Shown: positions 45,004 to 55,880, counted from the first letter of the stretch. The stretch: DNA of 64,000 nt from Paratinospora sagittata (GCA_035771175.1 CM069611.1:13670366-13734365), one strand, 5' to 3'. Notes: generated by a model not told the origin, from the letters alone. Numbers and translations: made by a program.

Positions 45004-46578
45004 TGTTACGTGCAAACCGCAAGCGTGCGGTGTCAAGTTATAATATATATCGATGAGATATCGAGTTGTCATCCTCTAGGATTGATACTCAAACTAAATA
45101 CCATTTCACTAACCCTAACTTTATTTAGAAAATCATATTCGAGTGATTAAGTAATTAAAAACAGTGATGAAAGGAATTAAGTATTAAACTAACAATGCAA
45201 TAGAAAACTAATGAGAAATCAATGGTAGATCTACAAGTTCAATATCACCTTACTCTCAACTATGCCTTTATATATATATATTTATCATTAAATCAATTCT
45301 TTCGTTTATAAGTCGAAAATCCTAACCTTTCTAATTCCCTCTGTTGAAGTAAAACTAGAGCATATTTTTGTTGTCTTGGTTTTACTCTTTCGATGAAAAC
45401 CAAAAACAACAATAACTCATTAAGATCTATGATTTCCACCTAACGACTTCAAAGGTTCTCGATCTCCTTGTGAGTCTCACGATAGCCTAGGTTATATTCT
45501 CCATTCTCCAACCCAAGGTACCCTCTTGTAAAACATCTACCTCAAGTTTATGATCATCTAATCCGTGGCCAAGGGATCAAAAGCATTGAACTCAGAAAAA
45601 TATAAATAAACTTGAAAACTTCATTAACAATAATCAATCAATAAAACCTACAGTATAGTTTCAAGCTTGGATCAATCTATACCTCTTGATAGAGGACTTA
45701 GTTCATAACTTGAAAGATAAAAGCATGAAACAACATGATGAACATAAATCTAAAACCAGAAAAACAAAGTAGAAGGAAGGAAAATGTAGGAGAAATCTTC
45801 AATGATCTTCAATAGTGCTCTTCTCCTCGTTTCCAAACCCTAGCCGTCTTCCATGCTCTTCACACTCTTTTTTCCTCTACTTGATGCCTTGAAAACCCTA
45901 CAGAATGGTTTTTATATAGCTACAAGTCCATAGGAAGTCGTCCAAGAGAAGTCCAAGTCGAATTAGAAAAGTTTGTAACAAAATTAGAAAGTTTCTATTT
46001 TGAATCGCACATCAGCTTTCTTTCTTGCCATTTTTCTTCTTATTTCCCACTCGAAATCACCCTCAAAACCTTTATATTTAGTAGTATTTCAAATAAGGAA
46101 TCCATATAAACAAACCAAGTCCAATTCCGAGTTGAATTGAGAAAGTTATGGCTAAAATAAAAATGTTGCGCAACTGCCTTTTGTGGAGCGCCGCAGTGGC
46201 GCCCAGAACGTATTTTTGCACATGTTTTTCCTTATTTTCTTCTAGACTTAGCCAATTTTCCAGACTCCCAAGGCTTGGATGCACTTGTTTCTTCACTCTT
46301 AACTCCCTTGGTTCCCCTTGCATCAAGTCTTCATCTTCTCAATCATCATTTAAAACATCATAGCACCTACAAAACACATCAAACCAAGTAAATAACATGC
46401 TTTAATAATTTCATGAACCAACCTATAGAAACCCAAACCGAAATAATGTAAAAATACTAAAACTTGACAAAACTATCAAATAACCAATTTTATGATAAAC
46501 TAACCTAATATATGAACTAAATGCCATAAAACACACCTAAAACATCCTCTAAAACATATACTAAATTCCTATTTATCA
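45004..46578 (-). mobile_element. Solo gypsy-type LTR
   Basis: 1575 bp, starting TGTTACGTGCAAACCGC and ending CCTATTTATCA. It is flanked by CTCAC at 44999-45003 and 46579-46583. It has no coding region. The likely transcription direction is minus: a TATA-like motif (tatataaaa on the minus strand, about 45909-45920) lies downstream of a GC-rich block (gagcgccgcagtggcgccca, about 46186-46205). The frames at 46078-46363 overlap on both strands and are not genes. The type resembles LTRs of Tat/Athila-like or related non-autonomous gypsy elements, but this is uncertain. Confidence 0.82.
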
Positions 46579-46583
46579 CTCAC

Positions 46584-46919
46584 TCCTAGTGTAACGACTA
46601 GTAACCGATCTTCATCTATATAAACACTCGTTCTAGAAATCTCTCAAGAAGAGAGGGAGACACACGAGAGGAAAAGAGATAGGAACTAAATTAGTCATGT
46701 TTTCCAAAATCTCTTAAGTCTTTGCACTTGTTTTTCTTTGATTTCAAATTCAATGTTTGATCAAGCAAAAGAGTTTCTGAAGATGCATTTCACAATTATT
46801 TTTCAAGAAGCATCATACAAGCTTTTTGAAAATGCATTTAAGCAATACTGAAACATTGAAAGGTAAAAGGATTGTATGTGTACTCTTCTCAGCATTGTGT
46901 GCTTAATTTTATATATCTT
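46584..46919 (+). mobile_element. SIRE-like LTR fragment, continuation
   Basis: It includes 'agcaatactgaaacattgaa' and 'aggtaaaaggattgtatgtg', matching 42307-42350 of the solo LTR. A TATA-like tatataaa lies near 46617. It ends at the minus-strand LTR starting 46920. Confidence 0.5.
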
Positions 46920-47025
46920 TGTTGGTTCACCCAAGAGGGGGGTGAATTGGGTGAGATGGTCAATTTTAAATTTCTCTTCCAATAACTTAGTGATATACAT
47001 GTGTATTGGAATTGAATGCATAAAC

Positions 47026-48332
47026 TGTCACACCCCGCCCGGATGCACCTAAACCGGCGGGACACTCATGGACGGGGCGCAAATGCATTATAACGATAAT
47101 AACAGAGTAAGCGGAAGCATAGTTAAGTACAAGTCTGATTTCATTAAATTCAGAATATATTTGTACATGAAACGGTTAAGGGAACATTCTCCCAAAAAAT
47201 CTCCAATGAATAATACAAAGGGTACAAAATGTGGGCCCAAAAACTTACACCCAGTCCACCCTAATCTCCTGTGAAAAGTTGGATAACAACAGGGTAAGCT
47301 ACACGCTCAGTGGGTAAAATAGTTCATGAATATAAGAATTAATAAAGCAAACTTCATAATCAAATATCTTAAATACACATCTGAGCATCATAATCAATTC
47401 AATATGTATGTATGCATGACACCGTCTCGTATTGGTTTGATGACTGTATATCGCTTGAGTTCACGGACAGATGTCCCTCCCCAGGAATAGTCGGGTTCTC
47501 ATTGTACGTCCTTCCTCATGAACGACGCTCTGGATTCACGTACAGATGTCCCTCCCCAGGTGTGTTCTATGAATCATTAACCACATACGTCCCTAGGTGT
47601 TGATATGTATGATGCCAATGCATGAACTGGTCCAGTTTTTACTTAACATTTAGACAAGATTTGGCAACATCTAGTGATCCTTATCAGGGTCGGTATCACT
47701 ACGTTTAAGGTTAGGACATTTAGTATTACTTGTATAAGCTGATAGCTTTCAAATAAGACCAACCAAATCAGTCTCCAGTTGAGAGGTGAGACACAAGGTC
47801 TACTTAAATACCAATCATCTAGAGCAGTACGCTGCCTCCCGTTCACTTTTTAAAGTTACTGAGGACAAGACTGAGTCTGGTTGAGCCAGATTGACCACTA
47901 ATCCGGTATAATAATAGTGTAATACATGAACTCCAATTATACAAGCATAAGTGCGACAATATAAACATTATAAGCAATAATGCAGTGTAAATGAATAGTA
48001 GACATAATGATAAATGAATATAAACTTTAATGAAAGTTATAAGACACGCAAACCTATGTTTCGTTCCCCACCTTCAGATAAGAACTTCTTTCAGAACTGG
48101 CACTTTTCCCCAAACAGAACCGCGTTGCACAGCACAGAGAGTTTCGAAAGAGAGTCTCAAAAGACCAAAAACTCAAAATGACTGAAAAAGATAAGAAAAA
48201 TCACAAGGAGAGGTGATTTGGTGTAAGAAATGAGGATGGAGAAGGGTTCCTTACATAGGAAATTCGGTGCCTGAACGTTCGGGCATATCTGACCGAACAA
48301 TTTTTTTTTTGGTGCAAACCTAGGGTATTATA
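47026..48332 (-). mobile_element. 3' LTR of the chromovirus
   Basis: 1307 bp, reading TGTCACACCCCGCCC at the left and ...GGGTATTATA at the right; on the coding strand the canonical TGTAATACCC is TATAATACCC. It differs from the 5' LTR by many transitions and by a deletion of about 65 bp near 47563. Short frames at 47068-47846 lie inside it and are not genes. Confidence 0.9.
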
Positions 48333-48352
48333 CTCTACCCCCCTTAAAAGAA
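48333..48352 (-). other. Polypurine tract
   Basis: On the minus strand this reads CTTTTAAGGGGGGTAGAG immediately before the 3' LTR. It is the expected plus-strand primer site. Confidence 0.85.
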
Positions 48353-48366
48353 TTTCGCCCTCAAAA

Positions 48367-48885
48367 TCAGTTGAAGTAGTCATGATGGTTATCTGCTTGA
48401 GATTCACTGTTGGCGTCATCGTTAGCTAGTTCAGGGTAGTGCCTGTATGGTCCCTAACTGGCACTGTGGCCGGTGGAATCCTCAACATCATGAAACCATG
48501 AAGAGCAAATGGAGTTGGATTCATCCTCAGAAGTTTCCAACCTTTGCATAACAGATGGTGGTGTAGGGCACTGGTTGCATCGTTTAAGGGGTGGTAGGTT
48601 AAGCGGTGGAATGCTTTTTCGTGCTGTTGCTTGAATCCGGCCGCCTGGCTGTTTTGGTAGAAGGTCTTGCCAAGATGAGGGCACGGGATTGTTTTGGGCA
48701 AAATTGTTACGAAAAATCCATGCACGCTCTGGCGATAAGGATCGCTGTCTGTGTGACGATGGAGTTGGTGATGCAAAGTAGTTGTGACTGGACTCTGATC
48801 CTTGAGGAGTTGCCACAGGTTGCCAAGGAGGCCACTGCGTGTGTGCATCACTATATCCATTGATATTATTTTCAGACATCTGCAT
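48367..48885 (-). pseudogene. Additional 3' ORF between pol and the 3' LTR
   Basis: From the ATG at 48885 (a second ATG lies 2 codons on) a frame of 143 codons runs to a TAG at 48456-48454. The same frame then continues for 28 codons to a TGA at 48369-48367, just before the polypurine tract. The protein is hydrophilic, rich in Pro, Ser, Asn and Gln, with a RAWIFRNNFAQNN segment near residue 55, a basic middle and an acidic TSEDESNS patch near the end. It has no membrane segment or signal peptide. I recognise no family. An overlapping frame (48860-48426) is less protein-like. The uninterrupted length and position downstream of pol suggest a real accessory gene of the element, with the TAG possibly a later C-to-T change. 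Confidence 0.5.
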
Positions 48886-48977
48886 AGTTATTCAAGTGAA
48901 ACGATGTATTAAGACATTTGTAAACAAAGTTCCATCATTTTTTTTTGATAAATGAAATATTACAATGTATCACATCA

Positions 48978-49580
48978 TCAGTTATTACTAGAAAACAATT
49001 CAGGGTATTTCTGTTTAATTGTTGCTTCTAGTTCCCATGTTGCTTCCTCTACTCCGTGGTGATCCCAGAGCACCTTCACAAGTGGTATGCTACGTCGCCT
49101 TAGTTCTTGAGTTTTTCTATCTAATATCTGTATCGCTCTTTCCTGATACTTATTTCCTTCTTCAACCCGAACCTCGACTAGAAGGATGATATGCGAAGGA
49201 TCAGGATGATACTTTCGAAGCATGGATACTTGAAAAACGTCATGAACCTTAGACATGGACAATGGAAGGGACAGAAGATAAGCAAGTTTGCCAATACGTT
49301 CAATGATTTGAAATGGACCGATATACCCTGGGGAGAGCTTTCCTTTGATCCCAAAGCGTTTGACACCTCTTGTGGGCTGGACTTTTAGAAAAACCAAGTC
49401 CCCCTTATCAAATTCTAGAGGCTGCCTCCGCTTTTCAGCATAGCTCTTCTGTCGACTTTGTGCAACACGAAGTCGTTCCTTTACTAGTGTAATCTTCTCA
49501 GAAGTTTCTTGAACTAGTTCAGGCCCCAACTGCGGTCGATCTGCCATATCTAACCAGCATACCGAAGATCTGCAAGGCAA
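48978..49580 (-). pseudogene. Integrase C-terminus and chromodomain
   Basis: An open frame of about 190 codons contains the KSYAEKRRQPLEF and GDLVFLKVQPTRG blocks and the KLSPGYIGPFQI segment of gypsy integrase C-termini. It ends in a chromodomain-like module, with AIQILDRKTQ, IPLVKVLWDHH and VEEATWELE followed by KYPELF (about 49150-48990). Chromodomains guide integration to heterochromatin or specific histone marks. The final stop is at 48980-48978. This is the best-preserved part of the polyprotein. The upstream border is a stop at about 49560. Confidence 0.88.
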
Positions 49581-50200
49581 CCATATAGAGCCTCGTACGG
49601 TGCCATGCCGATACTAGTTTGGCAGCTGTTGTTGTATGCAAACTCAGCTAAATGTAAGTACTTTGCCCATCCATCATTAAAGTCCAAAATGCAACACCGT
49701 AACACGTCTTCCAAGACTTGAATAAGACGCTATGACTGCCCATCAGTCTGAGGGTGAAAGGCTGTGCTCATGGTGATCTTAGAACCCATTCGACTTTGAA
49801 AGCTTTGCCAAAACTTTGATGTGAATCGAGGGTCTCGATCAGAAACGATCGTGAGTGGTATGCCATGGAGGCGTACGATCTCTCTTTCATATAGTTCGGC
49901 AAGTTTGGCAGGGTTATCCGTGAACTTTATTGGCAAGAAGGGTGCAGACTTTGTAAGTGTGTCAATGATAACCCAGATAACATGTTGCCCTTTATTATTT
50001 TGAGGCAAGGTTGTAACAAAATCCATTGCGATGTTCTCCCACTTCCATTCTCTAATAGGTAACGACTGAAGAAGTGCAGAGGGAAGTCTTCGTTCTGCCT
50101 TAACTTGCTAGCAAACGAGACATCGAGCAACGAAGTGTGCAATTGCCTTCTTCATCCTTGTACATCTTGTCACCCCCAGGATGCATAGCGAACCTCGAAC
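49581..50200 (-). pseudogene. Integrase zinc finger and catalytic core
   Basis: A broken H/C zinc region lies at about 50170-50080. The core frame 50026-49730 has MDFVTTLP, WVIIDTLTKSAPFLP (first Asp) and IVSDRDPRFTSKFW (second Asp), then AFHPQTDGQS. The catalytic Glu expected directly after this block is a TAG (49732-49730), so the triad is broken. Sequence after the stop still reads as integrase (FAYNNSCQTSIGMAPYEALYG-like) to about 49590. Confidence 0.85.
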
Positions 50201-50232
50201 AGTGCATCTCAGTGAGCACGTCTTTCCGAACT

Positions 50233-50905
50233 TCAGGATCGTTCGGTAGACATAAATGTTTTTTTTATAGAAAACAGCCCCGTCTTCAGAGACCGACCAG
50301 TGAGGAAGGTCTTGTCCGCTGAGTAGAAGTTATCGTTTCTCCATAGTAAAGGGTCGTTGGCTTGAGCTGCTGAAATCTTTCGAACCAGCTCAGAGTTGGC
50401 TGATAATTGGGAAAGTCGTGATCTTGCTCCCTCCTCGATCAGTTGTAGGTTAAAATTCTCCATCTCTGTAGCCAACTTCCCATTTCAAAGTTAAGAGTAC
50501 AAGCAACATAAGATTTTCTACTCAGGGCATCAGCCACAACATTGGCCTTACTGGGATGGTACTGGAGTTGAAAGTCATAATCTTTCAAGAATTCTAACCA
50601 TCGTCTTTGATGGAGGTTTAGGTCTCTCTGAGTGTAGATGTACTTAAGACTCTTGTGATCTGAGAAGACCTCAAACCGTTCGTCATATAGGTAATGACGC
50701 CATAACTTCAGTGCAAATACGATAGCTGCAAGTTCCAAGTCATGTGTTGGGTAATTACCCTCATGAATCTTCAGTTGCCTCGAGGCATATGCGATAACTT
50801 GGCCTTCTTGCATTAATACGACACCTAAGCCTTGGAGAGAGGCGTCGGTGTATAGTGAAAATCCAAGTGAATTTCTTGGAGTGATAAGTGCTGGTGGGAT
50901 TCTTC
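50233..50905 (-). pseudogene. Gypsy RNase H and connection
   Basis: The frame 50813-50439 contains [57 protein letters not shown] and ADALSRK, the RNase H end of plant gypsy pol. A one-base frame change near 50470 moves the following [16 protein letters not shown] spacer to 50475-50233. A further frame change near 50900 separates it from RT. Confidence 0.87.
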
Positions 50906-51969
50906 AATTCCTAAAATGATGCTTCACAGGTGGGATTCCAGATGAATCGCACGTCTTTTCGAGTGAGCTTTGTCATAGGTTCAGCAATCTTTGAGAAGTC
51001 CTTGATGAAGCTTCTGTAATAGCCAGCCAAACCAAGAAAACTCTTATTCTGAGTAACAGTGGTAAGCTGCTTCCAGTTTAAAACTGCTTCAACCTTAGAA
51101 TGATCGACCTCAATGCCATTGTCGGAAACCACATGGCCTAGGAATTGAACTCGCTTTGACCAAAACTCGCACTTACTCAACTTCACATACAACTGGTGGC
51201 TTTTTAAGGTCTGGAGGACTATCTTCAGATGTATCTTATGGTCTTCCTCAGTTGAGGAATATATCAAGATATCGTCCACGAAAACCACCACAAATCGGTC
51301 TAAGTATAACCTGAAGATGCGGTTCATCAAATCCATGAATTGAGCAGATGTGTTTGTTAGACCGAACGACATGACCAAGAACTCGTAGTGACCGTATCGA
51401 GTTTTGAATGCCGTCTTAGTAATGTTCGACTCTCAGATCCGGAGTTGGTGATAACTGGATCGTAAATCAATCTTAGAGAAGTATTTGGCATCTCTAAGTT
51501 GGTCGAACAAGTCATCTATCCTGGGTAACGGGTATCTGTTCTTAATGGTGACGTTATTCAGCTTGCGATAGTCGATGCAAAGTCGTAACGAACCATCCTT
51601 TTTGCGAACAAATAGAACTGGAGCACCCCAGGGTGATGAACTGTTTCTGATGAAGCCATTACTCTCTAATTCCTTCAGTTGTTTGTCCAATTCAACCAGC
51701 TCGACATTTGACATTCTGTATGGTGAAATTGAGATAGGCCCGGTCCCAGGTATGAGATTGATTTCAAAATCGAATTCCCTAACCGTAGGTACACCAGGAA
51801 GGTCATTTAGAAAAACTGTTGGGAATTCAGATATTACCGGGACATACTTCGAGAGGGTACAGTGCTGGTGATTCATTTTTATCACCAAGGGATAGAGTTC
51901 GAAGCTGTGCCTTGAGAAGTGCAGCAGTCGAGTTGTGTATCCATTTCCTTGTTCCCTGAATCTTGACAA
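50905..51969 (-). pseudogene. Gypsy reverse transcriptase
   Basis: The first frame (51969-51433) runs from [18 protein letters not shown] through [39 protein letters not shown] and [19 protein letters not shown] at 51435-51433 follows, where Arg (CGA) is expected. The second frame (51378-50911) continues with VMSFGLTN, the catalytic FVDDILIYS (about 51257-51283) and [16 protein letters not shown]. Both palm Asp residues are intact. A single CpG C-to-T change explains the stop. Confidence 0.9.
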
Positions 51970-52300
51970 ACTCCCCCGTGGGCAAGGTTAACTGAACTTG
52001 CTTCTTCATACAATCAATCTTTGCATTTAGTGGTGCGAGCCAGTCCATGGCGAGGATGATGTCAAAGTCTTCAATGTCCATCACAAAAAGATCTGCATAT
52101 ATTATTTGTTCTGCCGTTCGAAGTTCACATCGAGAACACTGCAAATTCACGTCAGTATTAGATCCTAAAGGGGATGTGACATGGATTGTGAGTGCTGTGG
52201 GTTCAGGATGCAACCCTAAATGTCTTACCAATCGAACAAGACATGCACTATTGTATTGAACAAGGGAAATGTACCTTCGACTACATTGTTGTCTAGGAGG
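51970..52300 (-). pseudogene. Protease remnant lacking the active-site loop
   Basis: Upstream sequence runs to the end of VEGTFPLFNTIVHVLFD and jumps at about 52225-52235 into LVRHLGLHPEP, with a frame change. The DSGA(S/T)HSF-type active-site loop that should lie between is missing, as if about 25-35 bp were deleted. The downstream flap region (DIILAMDWLAPLNAKIDC) is present in the frame 52438-51827. This deletion removes the catalytic Asp neighbourhood, so polyprotein processing would fail. Confidence 0.75.
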
Positions 52301-53600
52301 GGTTGTTGAGCGATGGCAAATGCTCTGCCCTGGTTCCGTTGCCCCTGGTTTTGCTGGTTCGACCGGGGTTGGGCATTCGCAGCAGGTGGTGCTTGTTGGA
52401 TTGGAACAACGGGAATAGGTTGCTGAAGGTGCGAACATGCATATCTAACATGGCCCTGCTGGCCGCAGTTGTAACATGTCAGCCTCTGCTGCTGATTGTT
52501 CTGTTGGCCAAGCTGATTGTGCTGTTGACCACCACCTCTGCTATTGTCGTTTCGACGGCCACCCCTACCATGACGGCCACGTAAGCCATGATTGCGAAAA
52601 CCCTGATGGTTAGGGTTAGATGGTGCAGCCACAGGTGTTGTGGCCTCATTCTTCTGAAGAAGGGCTGGGAGGGCTGGGTTTTGGTTATAGTAGGGCTTCT
52701 TCTTGTTGCCCTGTTGTGAGCCTTGTTGGGAAAACGTTGCAGGCCGTTTTCCCTTATTCATTCTCCGCTCTTGCACGATCTTCTCTTGCTCAAAGCTCAT
52801 GGCCTTGTCAACGACCTCCTTGTAAATCTTGAGATCGAAGATCGACAAAGCTTGTCGAATATCAGGACACAGGCCATTGTAGAATTTCTCGGTCTTATCT
52901 TGCTCTGTTGAGATGGTGGAGAGAGAGTAGATCGATAATTATTTGAACTTGCCACATACTCCCTGCCTGTCATGCTGTCTTGGTATAACTTGGCGAATTC
53001 CTGGCGCTTCTGCCTCTTCACAGCGCCGGGGAAGTACTCATCAATAAACATTGACTCTAACTGTTGCCAAGTCATGTCCACGGTGTTAACCCTTGGGTCC
53101 TCTTTTACGATTATCCACCATGTATTTCCTCCACCAATAAGTTGGTAGTTCGCAAGTGGAATCTTTCGAGTCTCATCGACTCCCATTGCATCGAGAGCCT
53201 TCTTTGACTCATCCAGCCATTTCTGCACCTCTTCAGCATCAATGGTGCCAGCAAAAGTAAGAGGTTGTAGCCTCTTGTAATTTGTTATCTGGTCGATTTG
53301 AGTCTCCGACACAGATCTCACAGGTGCCTGCATAGTGGCAACCTGATTGGCCGCAGTCTCACGAACGGCCGTCTGAACTGTTACTTTTATCGCCTTGATA
53401 AATCTGGCGAAGAAGACTTCCATACTCGAAAGCATGGCAAAGGGTATAGGTTGGGGTGACACTGCCTGCCCAGACGTAGTGGCAGTGTCGGGTGTGGCCT
53501 ATGCTGTCGTTGGAGGCGGCGGTTCCTGGTTCTGTATCTCAGGAGGTGCCTTTTCTGCTGGATGGATAGTACGAGACCTTCCTCTCTTCCTGGTTTGCAT
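52225..53600 (-). pseudogene. Chromovirus gag
   Basis: An ATG at 53600 opens a Pro/Thr-rich N-terminus with a TAG at about 53499-53501. Next come FARFIKAIKVTVQTAVRE, the capsid block LQPLTFAGTIDAEEVQKWL and TWQQLESMFIDEYFPGAVK-type segments (about 53260-52990). A frame change near 52905-52940 leads to the second part: IYKEVVDKAMSFEQEK, a Gly/Arg/Gln-rich linker and the zinc knuckle CYNCGQQGHVRYAC (52435-52476). The knuckle is intact. The order and the C-X2-C-X4-H-X4-C spacing match chromovirus gag. Confidence 0.88.
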
Positions 53601-54337
53601 TTTCTAACTGGCAAAGAGAAAATAAAACCATGATTTAGGAACTGTAGCCAAGTATAATGTTATGGTATTCTTAGCGACAATTTCAAGAGTACTGCAATAT
53701 ATAAACCACCTATTTTTCTAAGTATAGTGTAAGGTTTTTGTTGAGGAATCAAAGAATCTTATGAGCCTCGTATGTTTGGCCATGGTGTAAAACAATGTTA
53801 GAATGTTTATATAATAAGTATAAAACTTTGCAAGTATTTTAAATGTTTTGGTTCTGGTTTTTGTGAACATACATATGATTTGCCTCGGTAAATATCATGA
53901 TCTAACGTTCTATCAAAATCTTATGTATTCAAACTCTTTTGCTTAGTTTTTTCAATTATTATCCAAATTCGTGTGTCCCATACCACATAAATTTGGTAAT
54001 AAGGGTGTCAACCAAGTTAAGTTGCATGAACACAGTCTCTAAAAACATTGGTTGAATAGAAGTTCACCAATAGTATCTTCCAAGTTTACTAGTCCCATAC
54101 CGTGTAAACTTAGTGATAATGTTAGTAATGCAACTTTCTCCAAATGTTTCTTTTCACACAAGGTCATGGGTTTTCTTACTTCCACATTTTATTTAGTATC
54201 TTCCAATTTTGTTGTGTCCCGTATCACTCCAAAGTTAGTGATACAAAAGAAAGAATGGTTGTAAGTCGGCCCACCAAAGATAGTCTTAAACAAAACATTT
54301 CATTCATATATAAAAGAAAAGTTTACAATGCTAGTAA
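53601..54337 (-). other. Spacer between the 5' ORF and gag
   Basis: AT-rich, non-coding. It contains three to four diverged repeats of 'agtcccatacc.tgtaaact(t)agtgataa' (about 53965-54245) of roughly 80-100 bp spacing. It may be a leader segment of the gag-pol RNA. Confidence 0.45.
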
Positions 54338-55880
54338 TCAATCTTGATTTTCCTGCCTACTACCGCTCCTTCTAGATCTCTTGCTAGGTACAGAATGACT
54401 ACTAACAGAAGGTTGAGAGTTTGCTCGCTCTGCTTCGGAGTTTTGCATACGTGTTAATATATTATTTTGAGTCTCTCTCATTTCAGCAATATTGGATGCC
54501 ATTTCATTTAACATTCAAATGGGTTAGTCGATTGTCCCATTTGTGGTTGATGGGTCAATTGTCCCATAGGTGGAGGGTAAGCCATAAGCATTGGTTACAC
54601 GGGTGACTCATAGGTGAAGGGTAGTTGTTTTGATTGTACGGGGATCCCCTAATTGGAACCCCTTGGATATTTGGATTTGTTTGAGGTGAAAAGTTTTGAA
54701 ACAATGGGCTCATTGGGATGTCCTGTCTTCCATAATTTGGTGCCGCCCAATTCTGTTGTTGTTAGTTCACAGGAACTTGCAGAACTAGCCGATACGGTAC
54801 CTCAGGAGTTGGAAACCTTTGGTACGTAGTATTGCCTTGAGTTGGCATGTTCTAGGAAGGTGGATTTGCTGGAACTTCTTGTTTATCTTGATTTGGTTGA
54901 GGTTGATCTAGGTTGGCAAATAAATCTTCCTCAGTGAATAGGTGCTCGGTTGGATCATTATTCGAGGCTGGGTTTGACGTAGGGTTTTGATTAGGCTTAT
55001 TATTTTTCGGTAACAACGTCCATATTCGTCTCTAATTCTTTCGCCATTTCCTCCCAAAGTCGCACCAAATACTTCCTCGTCAGTTACCGACTTGTGACAT
55101 ATGTCTTGAAGATAGAGGATGTTGTAACCGCCTCAGTGATATGCTTCGAAGACTCATCAAAAGTGTTGACGTTTGCCTTGTATAGCATTCTCATGATCAA
55201 GACTCCGTAGCCGAGGATATCCTTTCTTAAAGGGTTTTGAATCACTCTCAACATTTGTTGGATGATGATGTGAGGTAGGGAGACCTTAATTTTCTTCTCT
55301 ATGCAGTATAACACAAGAAGTTGATCCCTTGACATATGCCACTAGTCCCCCTTTCTGGCAAGATGTTGCCAAACACGATTTTTCCAAAGCCGGCAAGAGA
55401 TGGTTTAAGGAGATTGTTTGGGAGATGAGTGTACGTTGATTGGGTGTACGACTCTTTGGCGAGGGAATTGAATAACTGTTCTTTGGATTCTGAGATCTCT
55501 GCAACTGTCTGGGGTTCGTGTGGATCAATAATTCTATCTTCAATTGGAATCTCCATAAGTCGTGCAATAATTTCGACGTTGATAGAAATCTTTGTTCCCC
55601 TGACTGTTGTCTCCAAAACAGGGCTGATCCCATCTTCTTGAAGTCCTATGCAATTCATGGCTACGTAAAAGGATTTCACCAAGTTGTAGGAGACATGACC
55701 CTCAACTTTTGTTATGTTCAACCACCCCAGTGTTGCTAGTTTTTCGTAAAGGATCGGACGGAGGCGGAGATCTCTATTTTCGATACTCCTCATAGTCATA
55801 ACCTCCCTTTTGGACAATTCCTTGAGTCTAGTGGGAGTTGGTTTCCTACTACAGAAAGTCGTTCCTTCACTTAAGGCCAT
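54338..55880 (-). pseudogene. Additional 5' ORF of the chromovirus, about 500 codons
   Basis: Between the primer-binding site and gag lies a sense-strand protein-coding relic. From an ATG at 55880 it reads a folded-looking N-terminal domain: RDLRLRPILYEKLATLGWLN, VKSFYVAMNCIGL, TVRGTKISINVEIIARLMEI, then after a frame change near 55350 LLVLYCIEKKIKVSLPHIII and GYGVLIMRMLYK. The layout resembles the 'putative plant transposon protein' domain (Pfam PF20167 type). After a stop near 55084 it continues as a Pro/Asn/Gln-rich linker (EHLFTEEDLFANL, then NPNIQGVPIRGSPYNQNNYP, about 54950-54620). A coiled-coil-like segment, MASNIAEMRETQNNILTRM, and a basic tail, KRSRRSGSR, end at a TGA at 54340-54338. 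Stops include TAG and TAA codons consistent with C-to-T changes. Function unknown; an RNA- or DNA-binding accessory protein is a guess. Confidence 0.6.

Noticed and set aside
48426..48860. 144-codon frame overlapping the 3' ORF
   Set aside because: It overlaps the 143-codon frame. It is His-rich in a way typical of an off-frame reading, and its end does not continue to the polypurine tract as the other frame does.
52047..52911. Plus-strand ORFs across chromovirus gag
   Set aside because: They are antisense shadows of GC-rich gag codons, with no recognisable domain.
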